This document shows positions 1 to 7,568 of a DNA stretch of 11,346 bases, piece after piece (position 1 is the first letter of the stretch; every line of letters starts with the position of its first letter). Below the pieces are notes generated by a model. The model worked only from the letters and a program-made list of their open reading frames with translations, made no database searches and was not told the origin of the DNA. The DNA lies in contig JAFNAU010000035.1 in assembly GCA_017860335.1 (NCBI GenBank), positions 1-11,346 on the forward strand, in the 5' to 3' direction. The position numbers were made by a program, and so were the translations under genes. This DNA comes from Bacteroidota bacterium. Its GTDB lineage: Bacteria; Bacteroidota; Bacteroidia; Bacteroidales; Paludibacteraceae.

Positions 1-1045
1 GAAATAACATTGTTGTACAGACTTCGTTCAAGTACATCGATATATTTTGCATCTCCATGCAATAAAAACATCCTGTAGTTCCAGTAAACATTGGCAATAG
101 CCGCGCAGGTTTCATTATAAGCAGTCAGATTGGGCAGTTCGTAGTCTGCCCCAAAGGCTTCGCCTGCATGCAGGGCGCCAATACCACCGGTGATATAAAG
201 TTTTTTTGTAACGGCATTCTCCCATATTTTGTCAATAGCATCGATATATTCTTTGTTTCCGGTGAGCGCAGCCACATCGGCAGCCCCAGAATACAGATAA
301 CCTGCACGAACGGCATGTCCTGTAGCTTCGGTTTGTTTCACAAAGGGAAGATGATTTTGCGAGTAGTTTTGTTTGGGATTTTTGCCACGGCAATCGATAA
401 AGAATTTTGCCAATTGGCATTTTTCAGGGCGATATTCAACAGATTACGTTTACCAGTGGCTGTAAAATGTGCTGCAGCCGCTTCGAAAAGATGTCCGGAA
501 TTATACAACTCATGGCTAAGTTCCGATTCTTTCACCCATCGTTCACTGCCTGCCCAGCTATGTGTATTCTTAGGATCGATGGTGCGGGCTGTGTAAAGAT
601 AACCATCGGGTTCCTGCGCGGCTGCAACTATACTTATCAGACTGTCCACATAATGATCCATCGCTTTGTCGGGATGTACAGACATGGAAAAAGAAGCGCC
701 TTCGATTGTTTTGTAGATGTCGGTATCATCGAACGGGTAAACAGTCAGAAATTTTCCCTTTTTGACGCCCGATGCCAGTATGAAATTTTCCACCCTGCCG
801 GTTTCCTCACATTTTTGGAACGAAGACGGGATGGTGACTGTTCTGTTTATTTCTATTTTAGGCAACCAGAAATGGTCATTCAGACTTACGGAATTAAAAG
901 GAATGCCCTGAATGTTGTAATCCACAACGGGTTGCGATGAGAGGGTAAGGTGTGCCGCGAAAATGAATGCAAAAATCAGCATCAATTTCAGGGAAATTCC
1001 TGATTGGTGTTTTCTGAAGGATGAGAAAATAAATGCTTTAATCAT
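1..1045 (-). pseudogene. GH127 (DUF1680) beta-L-arabinofuranosidase, 5' part, disrupted by internal deletion and frameshift
   Basis: The gene runs off the left edge. Family members remove beta-L-arabinofuranose from plant glycans or glycoproteins, and an N-terminal signal peptide (cleavage near LSSQ, residues 35-38) points to export. Residues 1-210 (1045-416) read as a normal GH127 N-terminus, with motifs such as AAAQEPDGYLYTA and YNSGHLFEAA. The frame then breaks, and a different frame resumes with LAKFFID at 413-393, followed by TEATGHAVRAGYLYSGAADV and the catalytic region. By my alignment from memory, Glu at 159-161 (GEAF) matches Glu322 of HypBA1, and Glu 111-113 and Cys 105-107 (ETC) match zinc ligands Glu338 and Cys340. 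What is missing between KNA and LAKFFID is the conserved block with PGHxxxE and LVKLYxxTG, about 40 residues. The original frame stops at 338. The start at 1045 is the first ATG; M22 is a possible alternative. It could be a real pseudogene or an assembly error. The family assignment is firm. Confidence 0.85.
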
Positions 1046-1353
1046 GGGATAAATATTTTTGGAGTTAATTTGCTTGAATAAAATGCTTTGTGCAGTAGTC
1101 GTATTGATAAATAAATATTGTTAGCTGTAGTTGAAGCTGAAAATAAATATTTGAAAAAAGTTATGTGCCAGCTGTCCGGAATTCAAAATGAAAAATTAAA
1201 AGAATAGATGCAAATGAACAAAATTCTTCCTTAATTTTGGGTAATACAAATGATATTTTAAGTGTTATTTATGATTTAAAAGTAGAAGTCTTTATATGTT
1301 ATTGCTTTTGAATTTACTTCAAAATAAATTAAAAATCTGGCTTAAAAATCAAA
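1046..1353. other. AT-rich spacer upstream of the GH127 gene
   Basis: There is no convincing gene here. The stretch should hold the promoter of the minus-strand GH127 gene, but I find no clean TAnnTTTG element on that strand. The one repeated feature is an 11-base direct repeat, aaataaatatt, at 1109-1119 and 1141-1151, which starts 32 bases apart (about three helical turns). In such AT-rich DNA this may be chance. The plus-strand reading frame at 1296-1526 is a shadow of the terminator and the NlpE gene. Confidence 0.4.
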
Positions 1354-1389
1354 ATTCCGGATTACAGCGAACGAGCTGTAATCCGGAAT
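1344..1389 (-). terminator. Rho-independent terminator of the DPP III-NlpE operon
   Basis: A perfect 15-bp stem (1354-1368 with 1375-1389) encloses the 6-base loop 1369-1374. Read on the minus strand it is followed by U-rich sequence (UUUGAUUUUU, 1353-1344). It lies 18 bases after the stop of the NlpE-domain gene, so it closes the minus-strand operon. Confidence 0.9.
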
Positions 1390-1406
1390 ATGTTCATTGG
1401 TTAATG

Positions 1407-1862
1407 TTAGCTTTTTTTCTTCAGCACATATGCATCGGCCAGTTCGCCTTCGGTCACTTTTCCTTCGGAGTTGAGAAGTGTGAGGGTATCGTCACCCAGC
1501 AGGTACGATTGTTCGCTGTCGGTTGATTTCAGTACGAGGCGTGATCCGGGTTCAATCAGCGAAAAAGTACCTGTTTCTTCAAAACTATTATCCTTACCCA
1601 GGTAGGTTGACTTCTGAACATAAGTGCTGTCTTCTCTGAGTGTGATGATCGTTTCAATTCCTTCGCAGTCGTCGCAGGGGAAAACTCCTGCATATTCACC
1701 CAACCAACTGTAGGATTGAACGTCGGTATGATTTTCTGTAATAACAGTCACCGAGTCTTTCACAGACTGTTCGCTGGTATTTTCACTCTTTTGAACACAA
1801 GCGGTGATGGCCGCCATTATCATCAGCAATAATAAACTTTTTTTCATCATCAGTGATTTCAT
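1407..1862 (-). CDS. NlpE-domain lipoprotein
   Basis: This 151-residue protein has a lipoprotein signal peptide ending in the lipobox ITAC (lipidated Cys22), then a low-complexity linker rich in Ser, Thr and Val, and a single NlpE N-terminal domain at about residues 52-150. The domain shows the family pattern GEYAGVFPCDDCEGI (55-69) with the CxxC at 63-66, then TYxxxxxYLGK and a closing LADAYVLKK. In enterobacteria NlpE is an outer-membrane lipoprotein that signals copper, redox and lipoprotein-trafficking stress to Cpx. Bacteroidota lack an obvious Cpx equivalent, so the role here is open; the CDDC pair could bind metal or sense redox state. The start is uncertain: ATG at 1862 or the MM at residues 5-6, which gives a more usual MKKS start. 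It begins 3 bases after the DPP III stop, so it is almost surely cotranscribed and perhaps translationally coupled. Confidence 0.85.
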   Translation of the reverse strand: MKSLMMKKSLLLLMIMAAITACVQKSENTSEQSVKDSVTVITENHTDVQSYSWLGEYAGVFPCDDCEGIETIITLREDSTYVQKSTYLGKDNSFEETGTFSLIEPGSRLVLKSTDSEQSYLLGDDTLTLLNSEGKVTEGELADAYVLKKKS

Positions 1863-1865
1863 CTG

Positions 1866-3914
1866 TTAGTTATAGTTAGGCAATTTGGAATACTCTCTGG
1901 AATAACGCAGATTCTGATCAACGAAATTTTCGGTGTACGACACAGTAACATCTTTTATTTTTCCTTTTTTATCTGTAACGAGCGTATAAACCGGGTTGAC
2001 AAAACCTTTGTAGGGCGCCAGATTGAGTTTTTCGTAGCGTGCCAGAACTTCTTTGTGTAAATCGGGATTAACTTTAACCGCGTATTTTTCCACCAGGTCA
2101 CGGCCGCCGTTGAAATCACCTGTAGATTTAATGCGTTGAATTTCAGCAAGCAGTTTCCCAAATAATGTCCGGACTTTGTTATAATCATTCACCACAACGA
2201 AAGTTTTACCATCACGAACTCTGAATTCTACCACCTTGTCGGCTTTGCCGTTTTCATATACCCAGTTTGCTATCAGCTGACGGTTACGCATGTGTGCTTC
2301 TTCAATGTTTTTTCCCGGTTTGATGCGGGTGAGCTGAGTCATCATTCCATTCATCAGGAATTGGTAATATTCAGCTTTGAAAGCTTCGTTGCTGGGCAGC
2401 AGTCCCAGCTCAACCAGTTTCGGATCTCCCATGTAGTAAAGACCAAATAAATCGGCACGTGCTTCCTCTATGGTTGAATCATAAGCTTTCAATGAGTTTG
2501 GATCGGTACCGGGAAGGAGTTTGCCCGAACCGTGACCGAGACATTCGTGCAGGTCGGTATGAAGATTATTGGTGAGCGATGCATATTCTTTTGCACGGTT
2601 ACGTTCTTCGTCCGACCACATGAATTCTTCATTAAAACCATTGCCCATAGCTACCTGATCATATGCTTCGGTAATATTTTCAATAGTTACAGATTTTGAA
2701 CCGTACTCAGCGCGTATCCAGTTGGCATTCGGCAGATTGATGCCAATGGGAGTGGGAGGGTAACAGTCCCCTCCGAGCATGGCAACCGTAATTACTTTAG
2801 CAGAAACTCCTTTAACCTTTTCTTTCTTGAAATTCTTATCGACCGGCGAATTGTCCTCAAACCACTGGGCATTACTGCTGATGATTTCTGTGCGTTTGGT
2901 TGCTTCTACATTTTTGAAATTGACGATGGACTCCCAGCTGGCTTTCAAGCCCAGCGGATCGGCATAGTTCTCCGTAAAACCATTGACAAAGTCAACCTGT
3001 GAAGTCAGATCCTGTACCCATTTAATACAGTATTCGTCAAATGTTTTCAGGTCACCGGTACGGTTGAAGCTGATGAGCGTATTAATAATGTCACGCTGTT
3101 GATCATTTTCGGCTACAGCTGCTGCTTTTTCGAGCCAACCCACTACACGGCTCAGTGCTTCGGTGTACATGCCGCCAACTTTATAGGTTTTTTCCACTAT
3201 TTTTCCGTTCACTTTCATCAGTTTGCTGTTCAGACCATAGGATATGGGCGTGCTGTCGTTGGGATTTTTCATTTTTGCATAAAAATCTTCGGCTTCTTTC
3301 TGTGTAACTCCTTCGTAGTAGTTATTGGCCGAAGTTAGAATCAAATCCACTCCATCAGCCTGATTGGTACGCTTGGGATAAACTGTGGGATCGAAAATTA
3401 CCGGACTAATTCGGGCAATCAGTTGATCTGCCGTTTCGCCCTGCTGCACGGGAAGTTTTGCCGGATCAATGCTTTTTACAGTTTCGGCAAAATAGGCAGC
3501 ACTGAATGCAGGGGTGAATTTATCTTCGGAATAATGATGATGAATACCGTTGGCCATCCAAACCCGCTTCAGATAGGTGGTAAGTTGTTGGAAAGGTTCA
3601 GCGTTGCGGTCACCCTTATAATTTTCATACACAGCTTCGAGTGTGCGGCGGATGCTCAGATTATGTTTGTTATTCTGATCGTACAGGATATCTCGTCCTT
3701 CTATGGCAGCCTGCGACAGATAGTAAATCATTTCTTTTTGTTTCAACGAGAGTTTTTCGAAGTCCGGAACACGGTAGCGCAAAATTTCTACATCAGCAAA
3801 TTTATCGACCGAGTAGTTGAAATCTTCTACCGAAGGTGTGGCATTTCCTTTTTGTTTGTAGCCACCACAGGCAACCAGGGATGAAATCATAAGGAATAAA
3901 ATTAATTTTTTCAT
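1866..3914 (-). CDS. Dipeptidyl-peptidase III, family M49, lipoprotein form
   Basis: This zinc metallopeptidase releases dipeptides from the N-terminus of short peptides. At 682 residues it matches the usual length of Bacteroidota DPP III. The M49 signature HECLGH is at residues 456-461 (first His codon 2547-2549), and EEARAD is at 483-488. The two His plus Glu484, 28 residues after the first His, form the expected zinc site. The Cys in HECLGH is, as I recall, typical of Bacteroides-type enzymes, where the human enzyme has HELLGH. A signal peptide with lipobox LVAC (Cys16) indicates lipidation and an envelope location, whereas eukaryotic DPP III is cytosolic. It is the first gene of an operon with the NlpE-domain lipoprotein and is divergent from the helicase. 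It probably works in oligopeptide breakdown in the periplasm or at the cell surface. The sequence looks intact, with no frame problem. Confidence 0.95.
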   Translation of the reverse strand: MKKLILFLMISSLVACGGYKQKGNATPSVEDFNYSVDKFADVEILRYRVPDFEKLSLKQKEMIYYLSQAAIEGRDILYDQNNKHNLSIRRTLEAVYENYKGDRNAEPFQQLTTYLKRVWMANGIHHHYSEDKFTPAFSAAYFAETVKSIDPAKLPVQQGETADQLIARISPVIFDPTVYPKRTNQADGVDLILTSANNYYEGVTQKEAEDFYAKMKNPNDSTPISYGLNSKLMKVNGKIVEKTYKVGGMYTEALSRVVGWLEKAAAVAENDQQRDIINTLISFNRTGDLKTFDEYCIKWVQDLTSQVDFVNGFTENYADPLGLKASWESIVNFKNVEATKRTEIISSNAQWFEDNSPVDKNFKKEKVKGVSAKVITVAMLGGDCYPPTPIGINLPNANWIRAEYGSKSVTIENITEAYDQVAMGNGFNEEFMWSDEERNRAKEYASLTNNLHTDLHECLGHGSGKLLPGTDPNSLKAYDSTIEEARADLFGLYYMGDPKLVELGLLPSNEAFKAEYYQFLMNGMMTQLTRIKPGKNIEEAHMRNRQLIANWVYENGKADKVVEFRVRDGKTFVVVNDYNKVRTLFGKLLAEIQRIKSTGDFNGGRDLVEKYAVKVNPDLHKEVLARYEKLNLAPYKGFVNPVYTLVTDKKGKIKDVTVSYTENFVDQNLRYSREYSKLPNYN

Positions 3915-3965
3915 TGGAAATTAAGTTTGCAACGTAGAACTTAGCATTAACTGATTTGTAAAACA

Positions 3966-3973
3966 CAAAATTA
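3966..3973 (-). promoter_or_regulatory. Candidate -7 element for the DPP III operon
   Basis: The minus strand reads TAATTTTG, an exact match to the Bacteroidota -7 consensus TAnnTTTG. It would give a leader of roughly 45 nt before the ATG at 3914. I see no good TTTG -33 element at the right distance, so the call is tentative. Confidence 0.4.
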
Positions 3974-4001
3974 CAAAAAAATATTGAACAGAACGTGTGA
4001 G

Positions 4002-4035
4002 TTGCAGAAAAGTAGAGACTATTGATTTATCTTTG
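4002..4035 (+). promoter_or_regulatory. Candidate distal promoter of the helicase gene
   Basis: TATCTTTG at 4028-4035 matches TAnnTTTG exactly, with TTG at 4002-4004 upstream. The 23-base spacer is at the long end of the range. It would give a leader of about 80 nt for the helicase. Confidence 0.4.
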
Positions 4036-4083
4036 GTTTTATCAACATATACCTGTAATTTTTCAAATAAATCAGAATTTGCT

Positions 4084-4115
4084 TTTTGCCTGCATGTAGA
4101 GTTTGATTACCTTTG
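4084..4115 (+). promoter_or_regulatory. Consensus sigma-ABfr promoter of the helicase gene
   Basis: TTTTG at 4084-4088, a 19-base spacer and TACCTTTG at 4108-4115 fit the Bacteroidota promoter consensus in full. Transcription would start around 4119-4122, right at the ATG (4121), predicting a leaderless or nearly leaderless mRNA. The same -33 and -7 sequences with the same 19-base spacing recur at the putative small RNA promoter (7933-7963). Confidence 0.7.
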
Positions 4116-4120
4116 TGGCT

Positions 4121-5524
4121 ATGTTACAAAATTTTATCAGCCAGCGCATCCGTCACGAATTACCTTTTGAACCAACCGAACAACAGTCGTTGCTGATTGA
4201 AAGTTTGGGTGAATTTGTCATGTCACCTGATCCGGAAAAACTATTTCTGCTGAAAGGTTACGCCGGAACCGGAAAAACATCGGTGGTAAGTGCACTGGTG
4301 CGGGCGCTGAACAGTCTGGAGCAAAAAACCGTGCTACTGGCTCCGACGGGACGCGCGGCAAAGGTGCTTTCGGGCTACTCGGGATTTCCTGCATTCACAA
4401 TCCATAAAAAGATTTATCGACAGAAATCCATGTCCGAATTCCGTTTTCAGTTGGCTGACAATCTGCATAAACACACGCTTTTTATTGTAGATGAGGCTTC
4501 CATGATTTCCAACAACGGCATGGACGGATCTTTCGGGAGCGGACGACTGCTCGATGATCTTATAGAGTATGTTTATACCGGTGATGAATGCAGTCTGTTG
4601 CTCTTGGGCGATACAGCACAGCTTCCTCCGGTGGAGCAGCCGCAAAGTCCCGCACTCGAAACGGGTGCACTGCAAGCGTACGGACTGAAAATCTATGAAT
4701 TTACCCTCACACACGTGGTTCGACAGGCACTTGAAAGCGGCATTCTGTATCATGCCACGCAGTTGAGGCTCGATCTGGCCGAAGAGAATATTTCTCAGCA
4801 CCCAAAATTCGAGCTGAAAGACTTTACGGACATACGAAGGTTGAGCGGAACGGATCTGATAGATGAAATACAGCGGGCATATGATGGAGTGGGAGTGGAA
4901 GATACCATCGTGATTACCCGCTCGAATAAACGGGCTAATATGTATAATAACGGAATACGGTCGCGGGTGATGATGAAGGAAGAGGAACTCTCAAACGGCG
5001 ATTTGCTGATGGTTACCCGAAATAATTATTTCTGGAACAAGCCTTATCAGGATATTGAATTCATTGCCAACGGCGATGTGCTCGAAATTGTCCGCATCGG
5101 TAAGTACCGCGAAATATACGGGTTTCACTTTGTGGATTTAAGCTTGCGATCGCTTGATTACGGCTGGGAAATAGATGCCCGCATCTGGCTCGAAAGTCTG
5201 CAAGCCGAAAATCCCGCCGGTATGAACGAACTGACTAATAAACTCTTTGCTGCTGTAGCCGAGGATTATCCCGAAATAACCAACCGGAAAATGTTGTTTA
5301 AGAAAATTCTGGAAAATGAATTCTTCAATGCACTTCAGGTTAAATTTGCCTACGCGGTAACCTGTCACAAAGCACAGGGCGGACAATGGAAAACTGTGTT
5401 TATCGATCACGGTTATTTGCCCGAAGATCAGATCAACCGCGAGTATTACCGGTGGTTTTACACGGCGCTTACCCGTGCCACCGGACAGGTGTTTCTGGTC
5501 AATTTCTCCGACGAATGGTTTTAA
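4121..5524 (+). CDS. RecD-like / Pif1-like superfamily 1 DNA helicase (AAA_30 plus UvrD_C_2)
   Basis: This 467-residue cytoplasmic ATP-dependent helicase has a Walker A motif GYAGTGKT (46-53), motif Ia APTGRAAKVL, Walker B IVDEAS (122-127), motif III LLGDTAQLPPVE (161-172), and a C-terminal UvrD_C_2 block with TCHKAQGGQW (414-423) and YTALTRA (447-453). It lacks the long N-terminal region of true RecD2 and has no RecB or RecC neighbour, so it is a stand-alone short RecD/Pif1-type enzyme common in Bacteroidota, probably acting in DNA repair or replication-fork processing. The frame is open from a TTG at 4103, but that would start inside the promoter element. I choose ATG 4121, which gives a typical short N-terminus before PFEPTEQQ. 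It is divergent from DPP III and followed after 119 bases by the S41 peptidase on the same strand. Confidence 0.9.
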   Translation: MLQNFISQRIRHELPFEPTEQQSLLIESLGEFVMSPDPEKLFLLKGYAGTGKTSVVSALVRALNSLEQKTVLLAPTGRAAKVLSGYSGFPAFTIHKKIYRQKSMSEFRFQLADNLHKHTLFIVDEASMISNNGMDGSFGSGRLLDDLIEYVYTGDECSLLLLGDTAQLPPVEQPQSPALETGALQAYGLKIYEFTLTHVVRQALESGILYHATQLRLDLAEENISQHPKFELKDFTDIRRLSGTDLIDEIQRAYDGVGVEDTIVITRSNKRANMYNNGIRSRVMMKEEELSNGDLLMVTRNNYFWNKPYQDIEFIANGDVLEIVRIGKYREIYGFHFVDLSLRSLDYGWEIDARIWLESLQAENPAGMNELTNKLFAAVAEDYPEITNRKMLFKKILENEFFNALQVKFAYAVTCHKAQGGQWKTVFIDHGYLPEDQINREYYRWFYTALTRATGQVFLVNFSDEWF

Positions 5525-5596
5525 TTCGGATTGAAAATCTAACATCCGACACTTCAATCTTGAAATTAATGTAGAAATTTTCTTTAACAATCCGAA
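5525..5596 (+). repeat. Competing inverted repeats after the helicase stop
   Basis: The segment ttcggattg (5525-5533), directly after the stop codon, can pair with caatccgaa at 5588-5596 (9 bp, long loop). Its core tcggat (5526-5531) can pair instead with atccga at 5544-5549 (6 bp, 12-base loop). The pairings exclude each other. It may act as a weak terminator or mRNA 3' structure; there is no real U-run. Chance is possible. Confidence 0.35.
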
Positions 5597-5604
5597 ATCT
5601 TTTG

Positions 5605-5612
5605 TATTTTCG
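5605..5612 (+). promoter_or_regulatory. Weak candidate -7 element of the S41 peptidase gene
   Basis: TATTTTCG differs from TAnnTTTG by one base and would start a transcript about 25-30 bases before the ATG at 5644. No -33 TTTG is seen at the proper distance, so the gene may also be read from the helicase promoter. Confidence 0.3.
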
Positions 5613-5643
5613 CAGACAATTTTCTTTTATTTAATTTAAAATT

Positions 5644-7143
5644 ATGAGTAAAAAATCTGTTTTTATTACCTTTCTGGCACTGCTTACAGTCCTTACCTCG
5701 TGTAAAACGAAAGATCCGGTATCCGATGATGTGAATATAGTTACACAATTTGTGTACGACGGGTTATCGACCTATTATCTCTGGGCCGACGAAATGAAGA
5801 ATAATAAACCCACTGTGGCTGATTCCGACCCGGAAGTATATTTCGAAAGCGTGCTCAGTAGTCTGGACAAAGAACACGGGTGGTCCTTTATCACCGACGA
5901 TGTACAAAGTTTGCTGTCCGATTTCAGTGGCGAGCCAAAATCGTTCGGCTTCTCGCTCACCTTTGCAGCCGCCAACGAAGCAAGAACAGAATATTACGCG
6001 GTGGTTAAATATGTGTTTCCCAATAGTCCTGCAGCCAGAGCAGGCATTGGACGAAAGGGAATTATTACTAAAATTAACGGACAGCCAATCACCGAAAATA
6101 ATTACATGCTGCTGTACGGCAACAGTACGACGGAATTAACCATATATAAAATATCCGACGGACAGCTGACGTTTGATCATGTAGCAAATGTCACTCCCGA
6201 AACCATTCAGACAAATCCTGTATATTATTCCAATGTTTTTAATAATGGGGGCAAGCGGATAGGATATTTGTTTTACACTGATTTTATCAGCAATTACAAT
6301 GATAGTCTGTACAACACTTTCAGCCGTTTTAAAAATGCAGGAGTGACTGACCTTATTCTCGACCTGCGTTACAATCATGGCGGTGCGGTAACTGCAGCCA
6401 ACTACCTCTGTTCGCTGATTGCACCGGCAACGGTAGTGGAAAAGAAATCGCCACTGGTGATTATGTCATACAACAACTTTCTGAACCAATATTTCGATAA
6501 GGAAAAATGGAGCCGCACCGATAATCTGGGTGTGTACGATGAAAAAGAGAAAGATCCAATGGAAGCAAATCTGAATTTGAATAAAGTTTATATCATCGCA
6601 ACCGGCGATTCATATTCGGCTTCCGAACTGACCACGTACTGTCTGAAACCTTATATGGATGTGGTACATGTAGGCGAGAATACTGGGGGAAAATTTACCG
6701 CTTCGTGGACCATTCATCCATACGACAGCAATATCGGCCTGAATATTTATAGTGAAACATCGCTGAGCGCTGCCGAAAAAACGAAACTGGCCAATTGGGG
6801 GATGCAGCCTATTGTGGCCAAATATACTAATGCTCGTGGTGAAGATTTTTCCTCTCCGGGATATCTGCAGCCAGATTATCCATTAGAAGAGGGATTTGGC
6901 TATATCAGCAACTGGGCTGCTATTGGCGATCCGGCTGATGTGTATCTGGGTCAGGCTCTTTATCTCATTACTGGTGACGTAAGCTACAAACCGGTACAAA
7001 AAATCGGGATGAGTCGTGTAAAAGCGATGCGCGAAACACCTGTGAAGCTTCAAAATCCACGCGATGTGCGCAGGGAAGCGGTTATTCTGGACAATGTGAA
7101 AGTAAAATCGCTGCCACCGCAAATGCAGAATATTGTGCGGTAA
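5644..7143 (+). CDS. S41 family C-terminal processing peptidase, lipoprotein
   Basis: This 499-residue serine protease of the Ctp/Tsp family is anchored through a lipoprotein signal peptide (lipobox LTSC, Cys20), so it acts in the periplasm or at the outer surface. The order is an N-terminal helical S41 segment (about 30-85, with FVYDGLSTYYLWADE), a PDZ domain at about 95-180 (PNSPAARAGI near its ligand groove), and the S41 catalytic core at about 205-400. The core has LILDLRYNHGG (237-247), the nucleophile region GDSYSASE with Ser325, and GENTGGK with Lys350. The 25-residue Ser-Lys distance equals that of the catalytic dyad in Tsp (Ser430/Lys455). The PDZ domain suggests recognition of substrate C-termini. 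A tail of about 90 residues after the core is of unknown role. The ATG at 5644 gives a good signal peptide. A terminator follows directly. Confidence 0.93.
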   Translation: MSKKSVFITFLALLTVLTSCKTKDPVSDDVNIVTQFVYDGLSTYYLWADEMKNNKPTVADSDPEVYFESVLSSLDKEHGWSFITDDVQSLLSDFSGEPKSFGFSLTFAAANEARTEYYAVVKYVFPNSPAARAGIGRKGIITKINGQPITENNYMLLYGNSTTELTIYKISDGQLTFDHVANVTPETIQTNPVYYSNVFNNGGKRIGYLFYTDFISNYNDSLYNTFSRFKNAGVTDLILDLRYNHGGAVTAANYLCSLIAPATVVEKKSPLVIMSYNNFLNQYFDKEKWSRTDNLGVYDEKEKDPMEANLNLNKVYIIATGDSYSASELTTYCLKPYMDVVHVGENTGGKFTASWTIHPYDSNIGLNIYSETSLSAAEKTKLANWGMQPIVAKYTNARGEDFSSPGYLQPDYPLEEGFGYISNWAAIGDPADVYLGQALYLITGDVSYKPVQKIGMSRVKAMRETPVKLQNPRDVRREAVILDNVKVKSLPPQMQNIVR

Positions 7144-7162
7144 TCAGGCAGTTAAAGAATAC

Positions 7163-7201
7163 AACGGGAGGGAATGTGAAAACATCACCTCCCGTTTTTT
7201 T
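7163..7201 (+). terminator. Rho-independent terminator of the S41 peptidase gene
   Basis: A 9-bp stem (7163-7171 with 7188-7196) is topped, after a small internal loop, by an ATGT/ACAT stem closed by a GAAA (GNRA) tetraloop at 7178-7181. A T-run follows (7195-7201). The T-run overlaps the stop codon of the convergent gene (tta at 7200-7202, read as TAA on the minus strand). Confidence 0.9.
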
Positions 7202-7568
7202 ACTCAGTCAATCGAAGGGGTAGTTTGCGGATTTTATCCTTATCGAGTGCGTCGTATTTCAAATACTGTTCACGGGTAAGGATTTTTTGTAATTTGATGT
7301 CTCTTTGTCTGTTAAGCTTATCCCTCCGTTTTTGTATCCGGCAGCGGCATCCGGTTTCTACTTTCTCCATATTGAGCAGGTATTGGAACTCCATAGCTTC
7401 GAGTTCTCTGGCCTGAACATCGTCAAAGTGGATTAATTTCTGCATCTCAGTTACCTTCCCACTGGCTGCGCGGCTCAGAATTTCGCGGATTACAGATTGT
7501 TGCTGAGCTCCGGCAGAGGTGAAACCGGCAAGCAGTATCATTGTTGTAAGGATTATTTTCTTTATCAT
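7200..7568 (-). CDS. Small secreted protein, Spy/CpxP-like in character
   Basis: This 122-residue protein has a clear signal peptide (residues 1-21, cleavage after AGA, before QQQ) and a mature part of about 100 residues that is mostly helical and strongly charged. The C-terminal half is very basic and ends in a KLQKILTREQYLKY segment (93-106). LTxEQ-type motifs after a basic amphipathic helix are typical of Spy/CpxP-like periplasmic proteins, which act as chaperones or envelope-stress modulators. The similarity is by pattern only, and I would not give it a firm family name. The CRC pair (Cys74, Cys76) is unusual and may bind metal or form disulfides. It converges with the S41 peptidase, sharing the terminator region. 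The ATG at 7568 begins a standard signal peptide, and there is no Shine-Dalgarno sequence. I see no clear promoter just upstream. Confidence 0.75.
   Translation of the reverse strand: MIKKIILTTMILLAGFTSAGAQQQSVIREILSRAASGKVTEMQKLIHFDDVQARELEAMEFQYLLNMEKVETGCRCRIQKRRDKLNRQRDIKLQKILTREQYLKYDALDKDKIRKLPLRLTE

Noticed and set aside
338..418. Programmed frameshifting to rescue GH127
   Set aside because: A conserved block of about 40 residues is absent from the DNA, so a ribosomal slip could not restore a normal protein, and no slippery site is seen at the junction.
168..940. Plus-strand frames 168-596 and 407-940
   Set aside because: They lie antisense to the GH127 gene, whose minus-strand frames carry clear family motifs.
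3423..3884. Plus-strand 153-codon frame over the DPP III gene
   Set aside because: It is a shadow of the DPP III coding strand, with no recognisable motif or start context.
4334..4801. Minus-strand 155-codon frame in the helicase
   Set aside because: It is a shadow of the helicase motif region.
5138..5590. Minus-strand 150-codon frame over the helicase 3' end
   Set aside because: It is antisense to conserved helicase motifs and has no family resemblance.
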